In this document: positions 28,518-36,640 of the stretch, piece after piece | How positions within the stretch are numbered: position 1 is the first letter of the stretch | Layout: each line of letters opens with the position of its first letter | Assembly: GCA_024644535.1 (NCBI GenBank) | Contig: JAHEKX010000001.1 | Coordinates: 1-64,000 of the forward strand | Source: Gammaproteobacteria bacterium | GTDB lineage: Bacteria; Pseudomonadota; Gammaproteobacteria; Pseudomonadales; Halieaceae | Reading direction: 5' to 3' | Length of the DNA: 64,000 nucleotides | The notes under the pieces: model-generated | What the model was told of the DNA's origin: nothing | Database searches by the model: none | Seen by the model: only the letters and a program-made list of their open reading frames with translations | Position numbers and translations under genes: made by a program

Positions 28518-30745
28518 GAGTCGCGGTGGCGCAGCGCCCACGCCTGATGAATTCTCGGATTGCGCTCGAAATCAGGATCTAAGGTTTGAGCGCTGATATC
28601 GCGAACCTCATAACGCAGGCCGAGCTCATCGTCTAATTTAAATCCACGACGGTTGTTCGAAAAATACAGAACGCCCTTGGGCTCGAGCACCGACATAGCG
28701 GCATGCACCAAAGTTAGTTGATCTCGCTGCACATCAAAGCTTTGCTCGGTTTTTTTAGAATTTGAAAACGAGGGCGGATCTAACAGAATCAGGTCAAAAC
28801 GTTCTTTCGTAGCGTCCAGCCAAGCAGCCACATCGGACCGCACCACGACATTCGTTGCTTCGGCCAAACCATTGAGGGCCAAATTCTCGCGATACCAAGC
28901 GGTGTAGGTGTTCGACAAATCGACACTGACTGTGCGCTTTGCTCCAGCCAAGGCCGCATGAATACTGGCTGTACCGGTATAGCAAAACAAATTTAAAAAT
29001 CGACCACCTTTGGCCTCCGCCGCAATTCGCGCGCGCATGGGTCGATGGTCCAAGAACAATCCGGTGTCTAGATAATCCTGCAAATTAACCAGCAGCTTGG
29101 CTTTCCCCTCTCGTACGACCTGTTTACGACCCTCGCTACCACGCTTTTCGTATTGCGATTGTCCCCGCTGCCGTCGCCTTTGTTTTACCGCAATCTGCGA
29201 TGGGGCAACTTTAAATTCAACGCACAAAGCATGAATGGCATCTTCTAGCCGCGCTATGGCCGCGTCTTCATCGACATGTTTAGGCGCTTGATACTCAGCG
29301 AGATGCAAACTTCCATCGTAGACATCCACCGCCACGGCATATTCAGGCATGTCGGCATCGTAAAGACGATAACACTGGGTTTGCGTCTGCTTTAACCAAC
29401 CTTTTAAGCGTTTTCTATTCTTGCGAACACGATTCAAAAACATTTGTCCGCCAGCGGTTAGTGTACCTTCAGACACCACGATACCCGTGGCGGCAGTCCC
29501 CTTAGTCTCATCGACATTCTGCTGAGCGGCACCTAAATCCTTCCAGCGGTTGTCGTCACCAAGGGAAAACAAGGCTAAGTGCACCGCCAACGCGCCATTA
29601 TACAGAACGTATTGTTTATGGCTGCGAAGCCCAACCGCTTTCGATTGCGCAACCTCACCCGCCAGCACCGCCAGCTCCCAACCTCTGAATTCTTGGCTTG
29701 CTCGCTCGCCCAGCTGGTTGTACAAATAGCGCAGAGCGGCGGCCTCTCCCAAGCGCTCACCATAGGGCGGATTACAGACTACCAGGCCTCTATTTAATGG
29801 CCTGTGCGTAGGCTTGGCGAGCTTTGCCAGGGGCTTTGTCGACACACGAATATAGGCCGACAACCCCAATGTCTCGATATTTTCCTCGGCCGCGCGGACC
29901 GCACGAGCGTCGGCATCGTAGCCTCGAATTTCAATGTCCTGCAGCCGCTCTTTGCCGGCTTCGGCACGTTTTTCGGCTTCCGATTTTAAAATACGCCATT
30001 GCTCCGGCATAAAATCCGGCAGCCGTTCAAAACCACATCGCTTTCGGCGCAAACCCGGCGCGATATCAGCAGCCATCATCGCACCCTCAATTAACAGGGT
30101 GCCGGTTCCACACATCGGGTCGACCAGGGCACCTTGCTCTTGCACCAGCTCAGGCCAGCCGGCTCGCATTAAAATGGCGGCAGCCAGGGTTTCTTTCAAA
30201 GGGGCCGCCCCGCTTCGCGTTCGATACCCTCGCCAGTGTAAGCTCCCATCGCCGTAGTCAATACCAATGCTCAGACCCTGCGGCTTGAGATGACAGTTAA
30301 AACGAATATCGGGTACCTTGCGATCGACGTTAGGCCGAGCACCCAAGGTCGCCGACAAACGGTCGACAATTGCGTCTTTGACCTTTTGGGCACTGAATTG
30401 GGTATTGCGCAAAGACTCGTTGGTACCATGAAAATCAACCGTCAGACTCTGATTCGGTCGAATCCACGCCTGCCAATCTTGCTTGACGAGTTGCTCGTAA
30501 AGTTCATCTGCTGTCTTAACCGAGAAGACACCCAGCAACCTAATAACCCGGTTGGCGACGCGACTCCAAAGCACCATGCGCAAACCGAACACTTGCGGCG
30601 CTTCGACATAAACGCCTGCGACGACTTCACGTGTAACTCTACCCCCTAAACTTTGAATTTCAGTGGCCAATACTGGCTCAAGGCCTTTGGCACAACTAAC
30701 AAACCATTCTAGCGGCGTATTTGTGGATTTTTCGGGGGTAAACAT
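28514..30745 (-). CDS. rlmL: Bifunctional 23S rRNA methyltransferase RlmKL (m2G2445 / m7G2069)
   Basis: The 743-residue product fuses two methyltransferases. The N-terminal half has a THUMP domain followed by the RlmL catalytic motif NPPYGERLG (m2G2445). The C-terminal half is the RlmK type, with SAM-binding LNLFCYTGTASIHAA and the catalytic LDPPSFSNSKKT (m7G2069). The full gammaproteobacterial fusion is intact. It starts a two-gene unit with the flavodoxin-like gene. Confidence 0.95.
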   Translation of the reverse strand: MFTPEKSTNTPLEWFVSCAKGLEPVLATEIQSLGGRVTREVVAGVYVEAPQVFGLRMVLWSRVANRVIRLLGVFSVKTADELYEQLVKQDWQAWIRPNQSLTVDFHGTNESLRNTQFSAQKVKDAIVDRLSATLGARPNVDRKVPDIRFNCHLKPQGLSIGIDYGDGSLHWRGYRTRSGAAPLKETLAAAILMRAGWPELVQEQGALVDPMCGTGTLLIEGAMMAADIAPGLRRKRCGFERLPDFMPEQWRILKSEAEKRAEAGKERLQDIEIRGYDADARAVRAAEENIETLGLSAYIRVSTKPLAKLAKPTHRPLNRGLVVCNPPYGERLGEAAALRYLYNQLGERASQEFRGWELAVLAGEVAQSKAVGLRSHKQYVLYNGALAVHLALFSLGDDNRWKDLGAAQQNVDETKGTAATGIVVSEGTLTAGGQMFLNRVRKNRKRLKGWLKQTQTQCYRLYDADMPEYAVAVDVYDGSLHLAEYQAPKHVDEDAAIARLEDAIHALCVEFKVAPSQIAVKQRRRQRGQSQYEKRGSEGRKQVVREGKAKLLVNLQDYLDTGLFLDHRPMRARIAAEAKGGRFLNLFCYTGTASIHAALAGAKRTVSVDLSNTYTAWYRENLALNGLAEATNVVVRSDVAAWLDATKERFDLILLDPPSFSNSKKTEQSFDVQRDQLTLVHAAMSVLEPKGVLYFSNNRRGFKLDDELGLRYEVRDISAQTLDPDFERNPRIHQAWALRHRDS

Positions 30746-30919
30746 GCGTAGTCTCAGCGAATTAAGGCGTTATTGTATCAGCGAATGCCCTTCAAGGCGC
30801 GTGCCGATGCAAGACATAAATCATTATTCCCAGAATAAATACTCGCTATTGTCATGCCGCCAATGCTGATGTTTTATTGCAAAAACTGGTAGCCTTAATG
30901 TTTTGAATAGGAGATCACT

Positions 30920-32098
30920 ATGACTGGCGCTTTTCACCCCCCAATACGCACCTTAATGGGCCCTGGGCCTTCCGACGTGCCACCGCAGGTGCTAGAGGCC
31001 TTGGGGCGCCCAACTATTGGTCATCTAGATCCGCAGTTCGTAAACTTAATGGACGATATCAAACGTTTGCTGCAGTACGCTTTTCAAACCAAAAATGCGC
31101 TGACATTACCCATTTCAGCTCCAGGTTCTGCAGGCATGGAAGCAGCTTTTGTTAATCTGATTGAGCCTGGCGACAAAGTCATCGTGTGTCAAAACGGTGT
31201 CTTTGGTGGGCGCATGAAAGAAAACGTCGAACGCTGTGGTGCCACCGCAATCATGGTTGAAGATACTTGGGGTACAGCTGTGTCACTAGAAAAAGTTGCA
31301 CAAGCATTCGCTGATAACCAGAACATTAAGGCATTAGCGTTTGTGCACGCAGAGACATCGACTGGCGTCCGCAGCGATGCCAAAGGGCTGGCCGCATTAG
31401 CCCATAAAAACAATGCGCTTGTCATTATGGATACCGTTACGGGCCTTGCTGGCATTCCGGTAGAAGTAGACGCCTGGGGTATTGACTGCGCCTATTCTGG
31501 TACGCAAAAGTGCCTGTCTTGCACGCCAGGCATTGCACCCATAACTTTCAGTCAAAAAGCCCAAGACGTCATTGCCAACCGAAGCACCAAGGTTCAAAGC
31601 TGGTTTTTAGATATGCAGCTGATTATGGGGTACTGGGGTGCCAACACAAAACGCGCGTATCACCATACGGCACCGGTTAATGCCATGTACGCGCTGCACG
31701 AGTCATTGCGCCTGGTAGAAGCCGAGGGTTTAGCCGCGGCACATGCCCGCCATGCTTTGCACCACAAAGCCTTAGTGGCTGGACTTGAAGCCATGGGACT
31801 AAGCATGGCCGTTGCCGTCGATATTCGCTTACCACAGCTTAACGCCGTGAATATACCTGAAGGCGTTGATGATGGCGCCGTTCGAGCTTCGTTGCTAGAA
31901 CAATTCGATTTGGAAATCGGAGCAGGTCTGGGCGCACTCGCAGGTAAAACTTGGCGAATCGGCCTTATGGGCTTTAGTTCAAAAGCCGTTAACGTGCGTA
32001 AATGTTTGTTAGCGCTAGAAACTGTGCTTAACGCGCAGGGTGCGAACATCGCATCAGGAAAAGCTCTGATGGCCGCAGAATCGGTTTATAAAGCCTAA
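30920..32098 (+). CDS. Class V aminotransferase (alanine/serine-glyoxylate aminotransferase-like)
   Basis: The 392-residue product resembles alanine-glyoxylate and serine-pyruvate aminotransferases. Visible features are MGPGPSDVPP at the start, the PLP-stacking region SAPGSAGMEA, VMDTVTGLAG-like aspartate site (IMDTVTGLAG), and the cofactor lysine in SGTQKCLSCTPGI near residue 200. Substrate preference between glyoxylate, serine and ureidoglycine cannot be set from sequence. A GGAG (30909-30912) lies upstream of the ATG. It overlaps the converging gene by four bases. Confidence 0.9.
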   Translation: MTGAFHPPIRTLMGPGPSDVPPQVLEALGRPTIGHLDPQFVNLMDDIKRLLQYAFQTKNALTLPISAPGSAGMEAAFVNLIEPGDKVIVCQNGVFGGRMKENVERCGATAIMVEDTWGTAVSLEKVAQAFADNQNIKALAFVHAETSTGVRSDAKGLAALAHKNNALVIMDTVTGLAGIPVEVDAWGIDCAYSGTQKCLSCTPGIAPITFSQKAQDVIANRSTKVQSWFLDMQLIMGYWGANTKRAYHHTAPVNAMYALHESLRLVEAEGLAAAHARHALHHKALVAGLEAMGLSMAVAVDIRLPQLNAVNIPEGVDDGAVRASLLEQFDLEIGAGLGALAGKTWRIGLMGFSSKAVNVRKCLLALETVLNAQGANIASGKALMAAESVYKA

Positions 32099-33105
32099 TC
32101 GATATCCTCGCCAATAATCATTGCCCACAAAGTGGGCAATGCGGCCCTGGAATCGCCACGGTGCATTTGATACGCCACGTGCACGTCCGAGGCGGCACTA
32201 GGATCTAGCTTGATACTCCACAAAGCGTTGATATCATTTGGCAGAAGCGAATACCTCATATCAATCACCCGATTAGCATCTTGCTGATCAAGCGCCAGAT
32301 AATCGTTACTAAACCAGCGAAATCGCTCGATATCCTTAGCCTGCTGCGATTCGGAATCGAGCCAGCTAAGATTTCGACCGACATCGAGCTTGGTAACCGA
32401 CACACCTTCGTAGATTCTAGCGTCGAATCCCACATGAACGGCATCGACATAAAATCGATTATTCGCTTCATACACCGTTTTAAACACCAAGAGGTTTGCA
32501 AAACTGGGCTTGGCCTCTAAGCGCACGGGGGAATGCCCTCGCGCCTGTGCTAACTCCAAAGCAACGGCTTCGGCTCGATCACGTTGCACGGTAGCCAGAG
32601 CGAGGTAGCTGCCAAACCAAGCTAAAGCCAGCAAAATTGCTGCCGAGGACTTTGACCGCAGCGTCCAAAAAATACCTGCAAGTAAAGGCAGCGTCACCAA
32701 GGGGTCAATAATAGATAACACATTCCAGGCGACTCGTTCGTGACTAAAAGGCCAGAACAACAAAGTACCGTAGGTTGTGCACGCGTCTAGCAGTCCGTGG
32801 GTGGCATAACCCAACAAACAAAACAGATAGACACTCGAGAACTTCAGTTCAAAGCGCTTACCCAACAAGGGCGATAAAACCAGAGAACACAGCAAAGCAC
32901 CCAAAGGAATAAACAACAAAGAATGAGTAAACTGACGGTGATATTCCAAGAACAAAAGCGAGTCAGTGCCGGATCGGATTAGCACATCTAAATCAGGCGC
33001 CATACCACCTAAAGCGCCAAATAATGCGGCCCCTGCAACCTGTTGGGTCCGAGCTTTAGTCAGCGCAACAGCGGCCCCTAAAGCGCCTTGTGTAACTGGA
33101 TCCAT
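32095..33105 (-). CDS. YdjM-family membrane-bound metal-dependent hydrolase
   Basis: The 336-residue product has the YdjM (DUF457) pattern: MDPVTQGALGAA at the start, conserved GGMAPDLDVL, and YHRQFTHSLLF, with acidic and histidine residues that probably bind metal. Four to five hydrophobic helices fill the N-terminal half, and the C-terminal 150 residues are soluble. Relatives are annotated as LexA-regulated inner-membrane hydrolases, but no substrate is known. It starts one base after the methyltransferase stop, so the two genes form one unit. Confidence 0.82.
   Translation of the reverse strand: MDPVTQGALGAAVALTKARTQQVAGAALFGALGGMAPDLDVLIRSGTDSLLFLEYHRQFTHSLLFIPLGALLCSLVLSPLLGKRFELKFSSVYLFCLLGYATHGLLDACTTYGTLLFWPFSHERVAWNVLSIIDPLVTLPLLAGIFWTLRSKSSAAILLALAWFGSYLALATVQRDRAEAVALELAQARGHSPVRLEAKPSFANLLVFKTVYEANNRFYVDAVHVGFDARIYEGVSVTKLDVGRNLSWLDSESQQAKDIERFRWFSNDYLALDQQDANRVIDMRYSLLPNDINALWSIKLDPSAASDVHVAYQMHRGDSRAALPTLWAMIIGEDID
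32119..32141. repeat. Perfect 10-bp inverted repeat at a convergent gene end
   Basis: CATTGCCCAC and GTGGGCAATG flank a three-base AAA loop. The repeat lies inside the last codons of the YdjM-type gene and 21 bases after the aminotransferase stop. No T-run follows on either strand, so it is not a classic terminator, though it may slow polymerase or protect the 3' end of the aminotransferase mRNA. Confidence 0.6.
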
Positions 33106-33106
33106 A

Positions 33107-33724
33107 TTAGACCTCGGCTCGCCCCCAAACGTTGTAACCCGCTATTTTTGGTGTTTTCGGTAAATACATGGTGTCGATCTCCGGCACGGAAATCTGCGCA
33201 GCAGCAAACAATCCAGCGATATCTCGATTAATATGACAACCACCGGCAATTCGCTTCCAAATGGGATTAATGCGATTCTGCCACTTCATTACACTATCTT
33301 CGCATGCCAGCCCATGCTCAGAAAAATGAATGGAACCACCCGATTTGACCACGCGCTTGAGCTCAAGCAAGGCCGCCACAGGATCTGGAATGGTACACAG
33401 GCTGTAGGTAACAACAGCCGAATCCATAGAATTTTCGTCTAAGGGAATTTGATCACCCGATAAACCTCGGTACTCTACATGAAAAGGTACCGCTCTTACG
33501 CGCGCTTGGGCGAGCTCCCAGGACTTCTCGCTCGGATCGATTCCGATAACACATTCAATCTTACTCGCGTCATAATGAGATAAATTTAGCCCAGTGCCAA
33601 TTCCTATTTCGACAACCTTGCCTTGAGCCTTAGGTACGACCTTGTCACGCTGTTTGTGAAAAGTACCAGAGCCACAAGCGCAGTTGATCATGTGTGGTAA
33701 AATACGATCTTCGTAAAAGCTCAC
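33107..33724 (-). CDS. Class I SAM-dependent methyltransferase
   Basis: The 205-residue product has SAM motif I (VVEIGIGTGLNLSHYD) followed by an acidic strand end (IGIDPSEKS) and the late motif LKRVVKSGGSIHFSEHG. The overall pattern, with HINRD near residue 170, resembles small METTL7/thiol-methyltransferase-like enzymes. The substrate is unknown. It is cotranscribed with the YdjM-type gene. Confidence 0.82.
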   Translation of the reverse strand: MSFYEDRILPHMINCACGSGTFHKQRDKVVPKAQGKVVEIGIGTGLNLSHYDASKIECVIGIDPSEKSWELAQARVRAVPFHVEYRGLSGDQIPLDENSMDSAVVTYSLCTIPDPVAALLELKRVVKSGGSIHFSEHGLACEDSVMKWQNRINPIWKRIAGGCHINRDIAGLFAAAQISVPEIDTMYLPKTPKIAGYNVWGRAEV

Positions 33725-33768
33725 TGCAATTCTCCCTCGGGCCTTAACTCAATATTGTTGGCAAGCGC

Positions 33769-34257
33769 ATGCATATTCACATAATCACTACCGGCGGCAC
33801 AATCGACAAAGTTTATTTTGACGCCAAAAGCACCTATCAAATTGGCCAGCCCGTCATTGAACGCCTGCTTAATGAAATGAACGTTGCTTTTTCACACACG
33901 CTTATCCCACTCATGCGGATTGATAGCCTAGACATGAGCGACGAGCACCGTCAGTCGCTGGCTGAGTGCATTGCTGAGCTTCCGGCTGGCGCGCGCGTTA
34001 TTGTTACCCACGGGACTGACACCATGACTGACTCTGCACGCTATCTGGGAGAGTTGGCCGACAAAACAGTTGTCTTTACAGGGGCCTTACAACCTGCAGC
34101 CTTTCGAGATTCAGACGCCATATTCAATATTGGGTGCGCCTTAGGCGCCGCTCAAGCCGCGGCACCTGGCGCGTACATCGCTATGAATGGACAAATATTC
34201 AGACCCGACCAGGTCATCAAAAACCGCGACGCCAATCGCTTTGAGCCCGTAGATTAA
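33769..34257 (+). CDS. Single-domain asparaginase homologue
   Basis: The 162-residue product covers only the N-terminal domain of type I/II L-asparaginases. The nucleophile loop TTGGTID (residues 7-13) and the second threonine-aspartate pair THGTDT (residues 80-85) are both present. The C-terminal domain (another 150 residues) is absent: the stop at 34257 is followed immediately by the converging plsC-like gene. Short proteins of this kind exist as a separate group, so this is probably not a simple truncation, but asparaginase activity is doubtful. Confidence 0.78.
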   Translation: MHIHIITTGGTIDKVYFDAKSTYQIGQPVIERLLNEMNVAFSHTLIPLMRIDSLDMSDEHRQSLAECIAELPAGARVIVTHGTDTMTDSARYLGELADKTVVFTGALQPAAFRDSDAIFNIGCALGAAQAAAPGAYIAMNGQIFRPDQVIKNRDANRFEPVD

Positions 34258-34261
34258 ACGC

Positions 34262-35017
34262 TTAAGCCTCTGCCTGATAAGACTCTGGGTCCAATTCGCG
34301 CATTTTCGCCTCGACCCAGTCTTTGACCTCCTGCATTAGGTCATCTGGGGTCCGTCCTTGGCAAGCAATCGGCTCACCAACCGCCACATCTATAGTGCCG
34401 GGGGTCAGAGCAAATGAGGCTCGGCGCCAACAGCGACCAGATGTGAGCGCAATGGGTACCAGCACAGCATCGGTAGCTACCCCCAACCTACTCGCGCCTG
34501 TTTTGTAAGATGGAGTAGCGCCGGGAACGGTTCGTGTCCCCTCTGGGAACATAATTACCCAATTACCCTGATCCATTAGGATCTGGCCCTGTTCGGCAAC
34601 TTTATTCCATGCCTCTTTGCGTTTTGAACGATCGATGTAGATCATATCCAAGCGATAGAGCGCCCAACCAAATAAAGGTATCCAAAGAAGCTCTTTCTTG
34701 AACACATAAGACAAGGGGTTTGGCGCAATAGTAGGTATAAAAAAGGTCTCCCATGTAGACTGATGCTTAGGACACAAAATGACTCGCTGTTTAGTCTTAG
34801 CAAGTTCTTCAAGTATTTCTTGGCCTTGCACACGATATTTAACGCCACCAATAATACGTGCCGCTTGGATTACCCCATTTAAGTAGGGCACCCCTAGACG
34901 CCAATAAATGAAGTCCCCCTTTTTCACCAACGACACCAAAAGCAGCAATGAAGCAATAGGGATCAGCGTAGCCACCAGATAAGCAAACACAAGAGTCGAA
35001 CGGACAAACTTAAGCAA
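34262..35017 (-). CDS. 1-acyl-sn-glycerol-3-phosphate acyltransferase (PlsC family)
   Basis: The 251-residue product has an N-terminal hydrophobic anchor (residues 8-30) and the PlsC acyltransferase blocks: block I reads KHQSTWE, with glutamate in place of the aspartate of HX4D, and block III reads FPEGTR. Such HX4E variants occur in proteobacterial relatives. It would acylate lysophosphatidic acid or a related lysolipid at the inner membrane. The start is TTG at 35017 with GGGGG upstream. Confidence 0.88.
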   Translation of the reverse strand: MLKFVRSTLVFAYLVATLIPIASLLLLVSLVKKGDFIYWRLGVPYLNGVIQAARIIGGVKYRVQGQEILEELAKTKQRVILCPKHQSTWETFFIPTIAPNPLSYVFKKELLWIPLFGWALYRLDMIYIDRSKRKEAWNKVAEQGQILMDQGNWVIMFPEGTRTVPGATPSYKTGASRLGVATDAVLVPIALTSGRCWRRASFALTPGTIDVAVGEPIACQGRTPDDLMQEVKDWVEAKMRELDPESYQAEA

Positions 35018-35163
35018 AATTACAGCCCCCTACAATTAAGGAGCTCATTAAACCAAAAGCTGATCCACTTAAACAGCACGTTTTACTATTTACAAACCCG
35101 CGCGTGAGGGACACACTGAGTGGTTGTATCAAATTCTATCCAAAGGCATGCTCAACCTAGCTC

Positions 35164-35487
35164 ATGAAAAAGATTCCCACCAAAGCTGACGCCCGAAAAG
35201 CCCTTCACGCCCAAGTGCAGGCTTATATCGCCTCAGGCGGTAATGTTAGCCAAGTCCCAGCAGGCCAAAGCGGCAAAGATGCCACCCAGCCCGAACGCCG
35301 CAACATGCGGGAGATATTTACCGGCCCCAAACAAGAGCGCACCCCTCTGGATCATGTCGTCGCCGAACTGCAATCTCGCCGCCAAAGTGCCAGCTCAGCA
35401 AAACCTAAAATTAAAAAACGCCCCAAGAAAAAGGTCATTTACGACGACTTTGGCGAACCAATTCGAACCGTCTGGGTAGAAGAATAA
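35164..35487 (+). CDS. Small basic protein of unknown function
   Basis: The 107-residue product has a helical N-terminus, a YIASGGNVSQVPAGQSG segment of the (F/Y)xxxGGxVxxVPxGxSG type seen in several small uncharacterised gammaproteobacterial proteins, a lysine-rich stretch (KPKIKKRPKKK), and an acidic end (YDDFGEPIRTVWVEE). It might bind nucleic acid, but I recognise no named family. It lies ten bases before the epoxide hydrolase gene on the same strand. Confidence 0.7.
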   Translation: MKKIPTKADARKALHAQVQAYIASGGNVSQVPAGQSGKDATQPERRNMREIFTGPKQERTPLDHVVAELQSRRQSASSAKPKIKKRPKKKVIYDDFGEPIRTVWVEE

Positions 35488-35497
35488 GGAGACCATT

Positions 35498-36640
35498 ATG
35501 ACAAACACCCCAAAATCTTTGCGCATCGATATTGCTGAAAGTGACATTCAAGACCTGAAAACACGCCTTAACAATACCCGCTGGCCAGAAGCTGAACTGG
35601 TTGACGACTGGAGCCAAGGGGTTCCGCTGGGTTACTTAAAAGGCTTGGCCAATGACTGGGGCTCGAGCTACGACTGGCGCACATGCGAAGATTGGATTAA
35701 CAAGCAGGGGTTGCAGACACTGACCATCGGTAGCCAGGATATCGCGTTTTTACACATACGCTCCGACAAGCCTGACGCCAAACCACTGTTGTTAAGCCAT
35801 GGCTGGCCAGGATCGATTCTTGAATTTAAGGAATTGATACCACGCTTATCTGAGGGAAACGACGGCGAACAAAGCTTTCATTTAGTCATTCCCTGCTTAC
35901 CCGGTTTTGGTTTTTCGGGTAAACCCACACAAACAGGGACCGGCGTCGCAGCCATTGCCTACTTATTCGACCAACTGATGAAGGTTATTGGCTACACAGA
36001 GTACTACGCCCACGGTGGCGATTGGGGCAGCATCATAACCCAGACGCTACCGCTAATACCCGGCACCGGCGTGAAAGGCATTCATATCACCATGCCCGTC
36101 GTGCAACCCGACCCTGAGACCATGAACGACCTGACCCAAGAAGAGCAAGACGCTTTGGCTGCAGGCGCTCATTATATGCGCTGGGACAGTGGTTACTCCA
36201 CGCAGCAAGCTTCTCGCCCGCAGACCATTGGCTACGCCCTAACCGACTCGCCCATAGGCCAGCTCGCTTGGATTGCCGAGAAATTTTGGTCATGGACGGA
36301 CTGTGAACGCGGCGGTGTCAGCCTGCCAGAACATGCCGTTGACCGAACCACCATCTTAGATACCGTATCGTTGTATTGGTACACCGCTACTGCGGCGAGT
36401 TCCGCACGCCTGTACTGGGAAAGTTTTCACCCAACCGAAGAACTGCCGATTGTTACGACACCGACCGGTGTTAGCCTGTTTCCTAAAGAAATTTTCAAAG
36501 CATCACAGCGCTGGGTTGAGCAGCGCTTTGTGAACGTGAAATACTGGAATAGCCTGCATGCCGGTGGTCACTTTGCTGCGCTAGAACAACCAGATACTCT
36601 AGCGCGGGAAATCAGAGCCTGTATCGCAAGCTTTAACTAA
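35498..36640 (+). CDS. Epoxide hydrolase (EHN domain alpha/beta hydrolase)
   Basis: The 380-residue product has the N-terminal EHN domain typical of microsomal-type epoxide hydrolases (RIDIAESDIQDLKTRL...TRWP) followed by an alpha/beta hydrolase. The oxyanion HGWPGS, the nucleophile aspartate in HGGDWGS near residue 175, and the final histidine in AGGHFAALE near residue 355 form the expected site. It would hydrolyse an epoxide to a diol. AGGAG precedes the ATG. It overlaps the converging amidohydrolase by four bases. Confidence 0.9.
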   Translation: MTNTPKSLRIDIAESDIQDLKTRLNNTRWPEAELVDDWSQGVPLGYLKGLANDWGSSYDWRTCEDWINKQGLQTLTIGSQDIAFLHIRSDKPDAKPLLLSHGWPGSILEFKELIPRLSEGNDGEQSFHLVIPCLPGFGFSGKPTQTGTGVAAIAYLFDQLMKVIGYTEYYAHGGDWGSIITQTLPLIPGTGVKGIHITMPVVQPDPETMNDLTQEEQDALAAGAHYMRWDSGYSTQQASRPQTIGYALTDSPIGQLAWIAEKFWSWTDCERGGVSLPEHAVDRTTILDTVSLYWYTATAASSARLYWESFHPTEELPIVTTPTGVSLFPKEIFKASQRWVEQRFVNVKYWNSLHAGGHFAALEQPDTLAREIRACIASFN

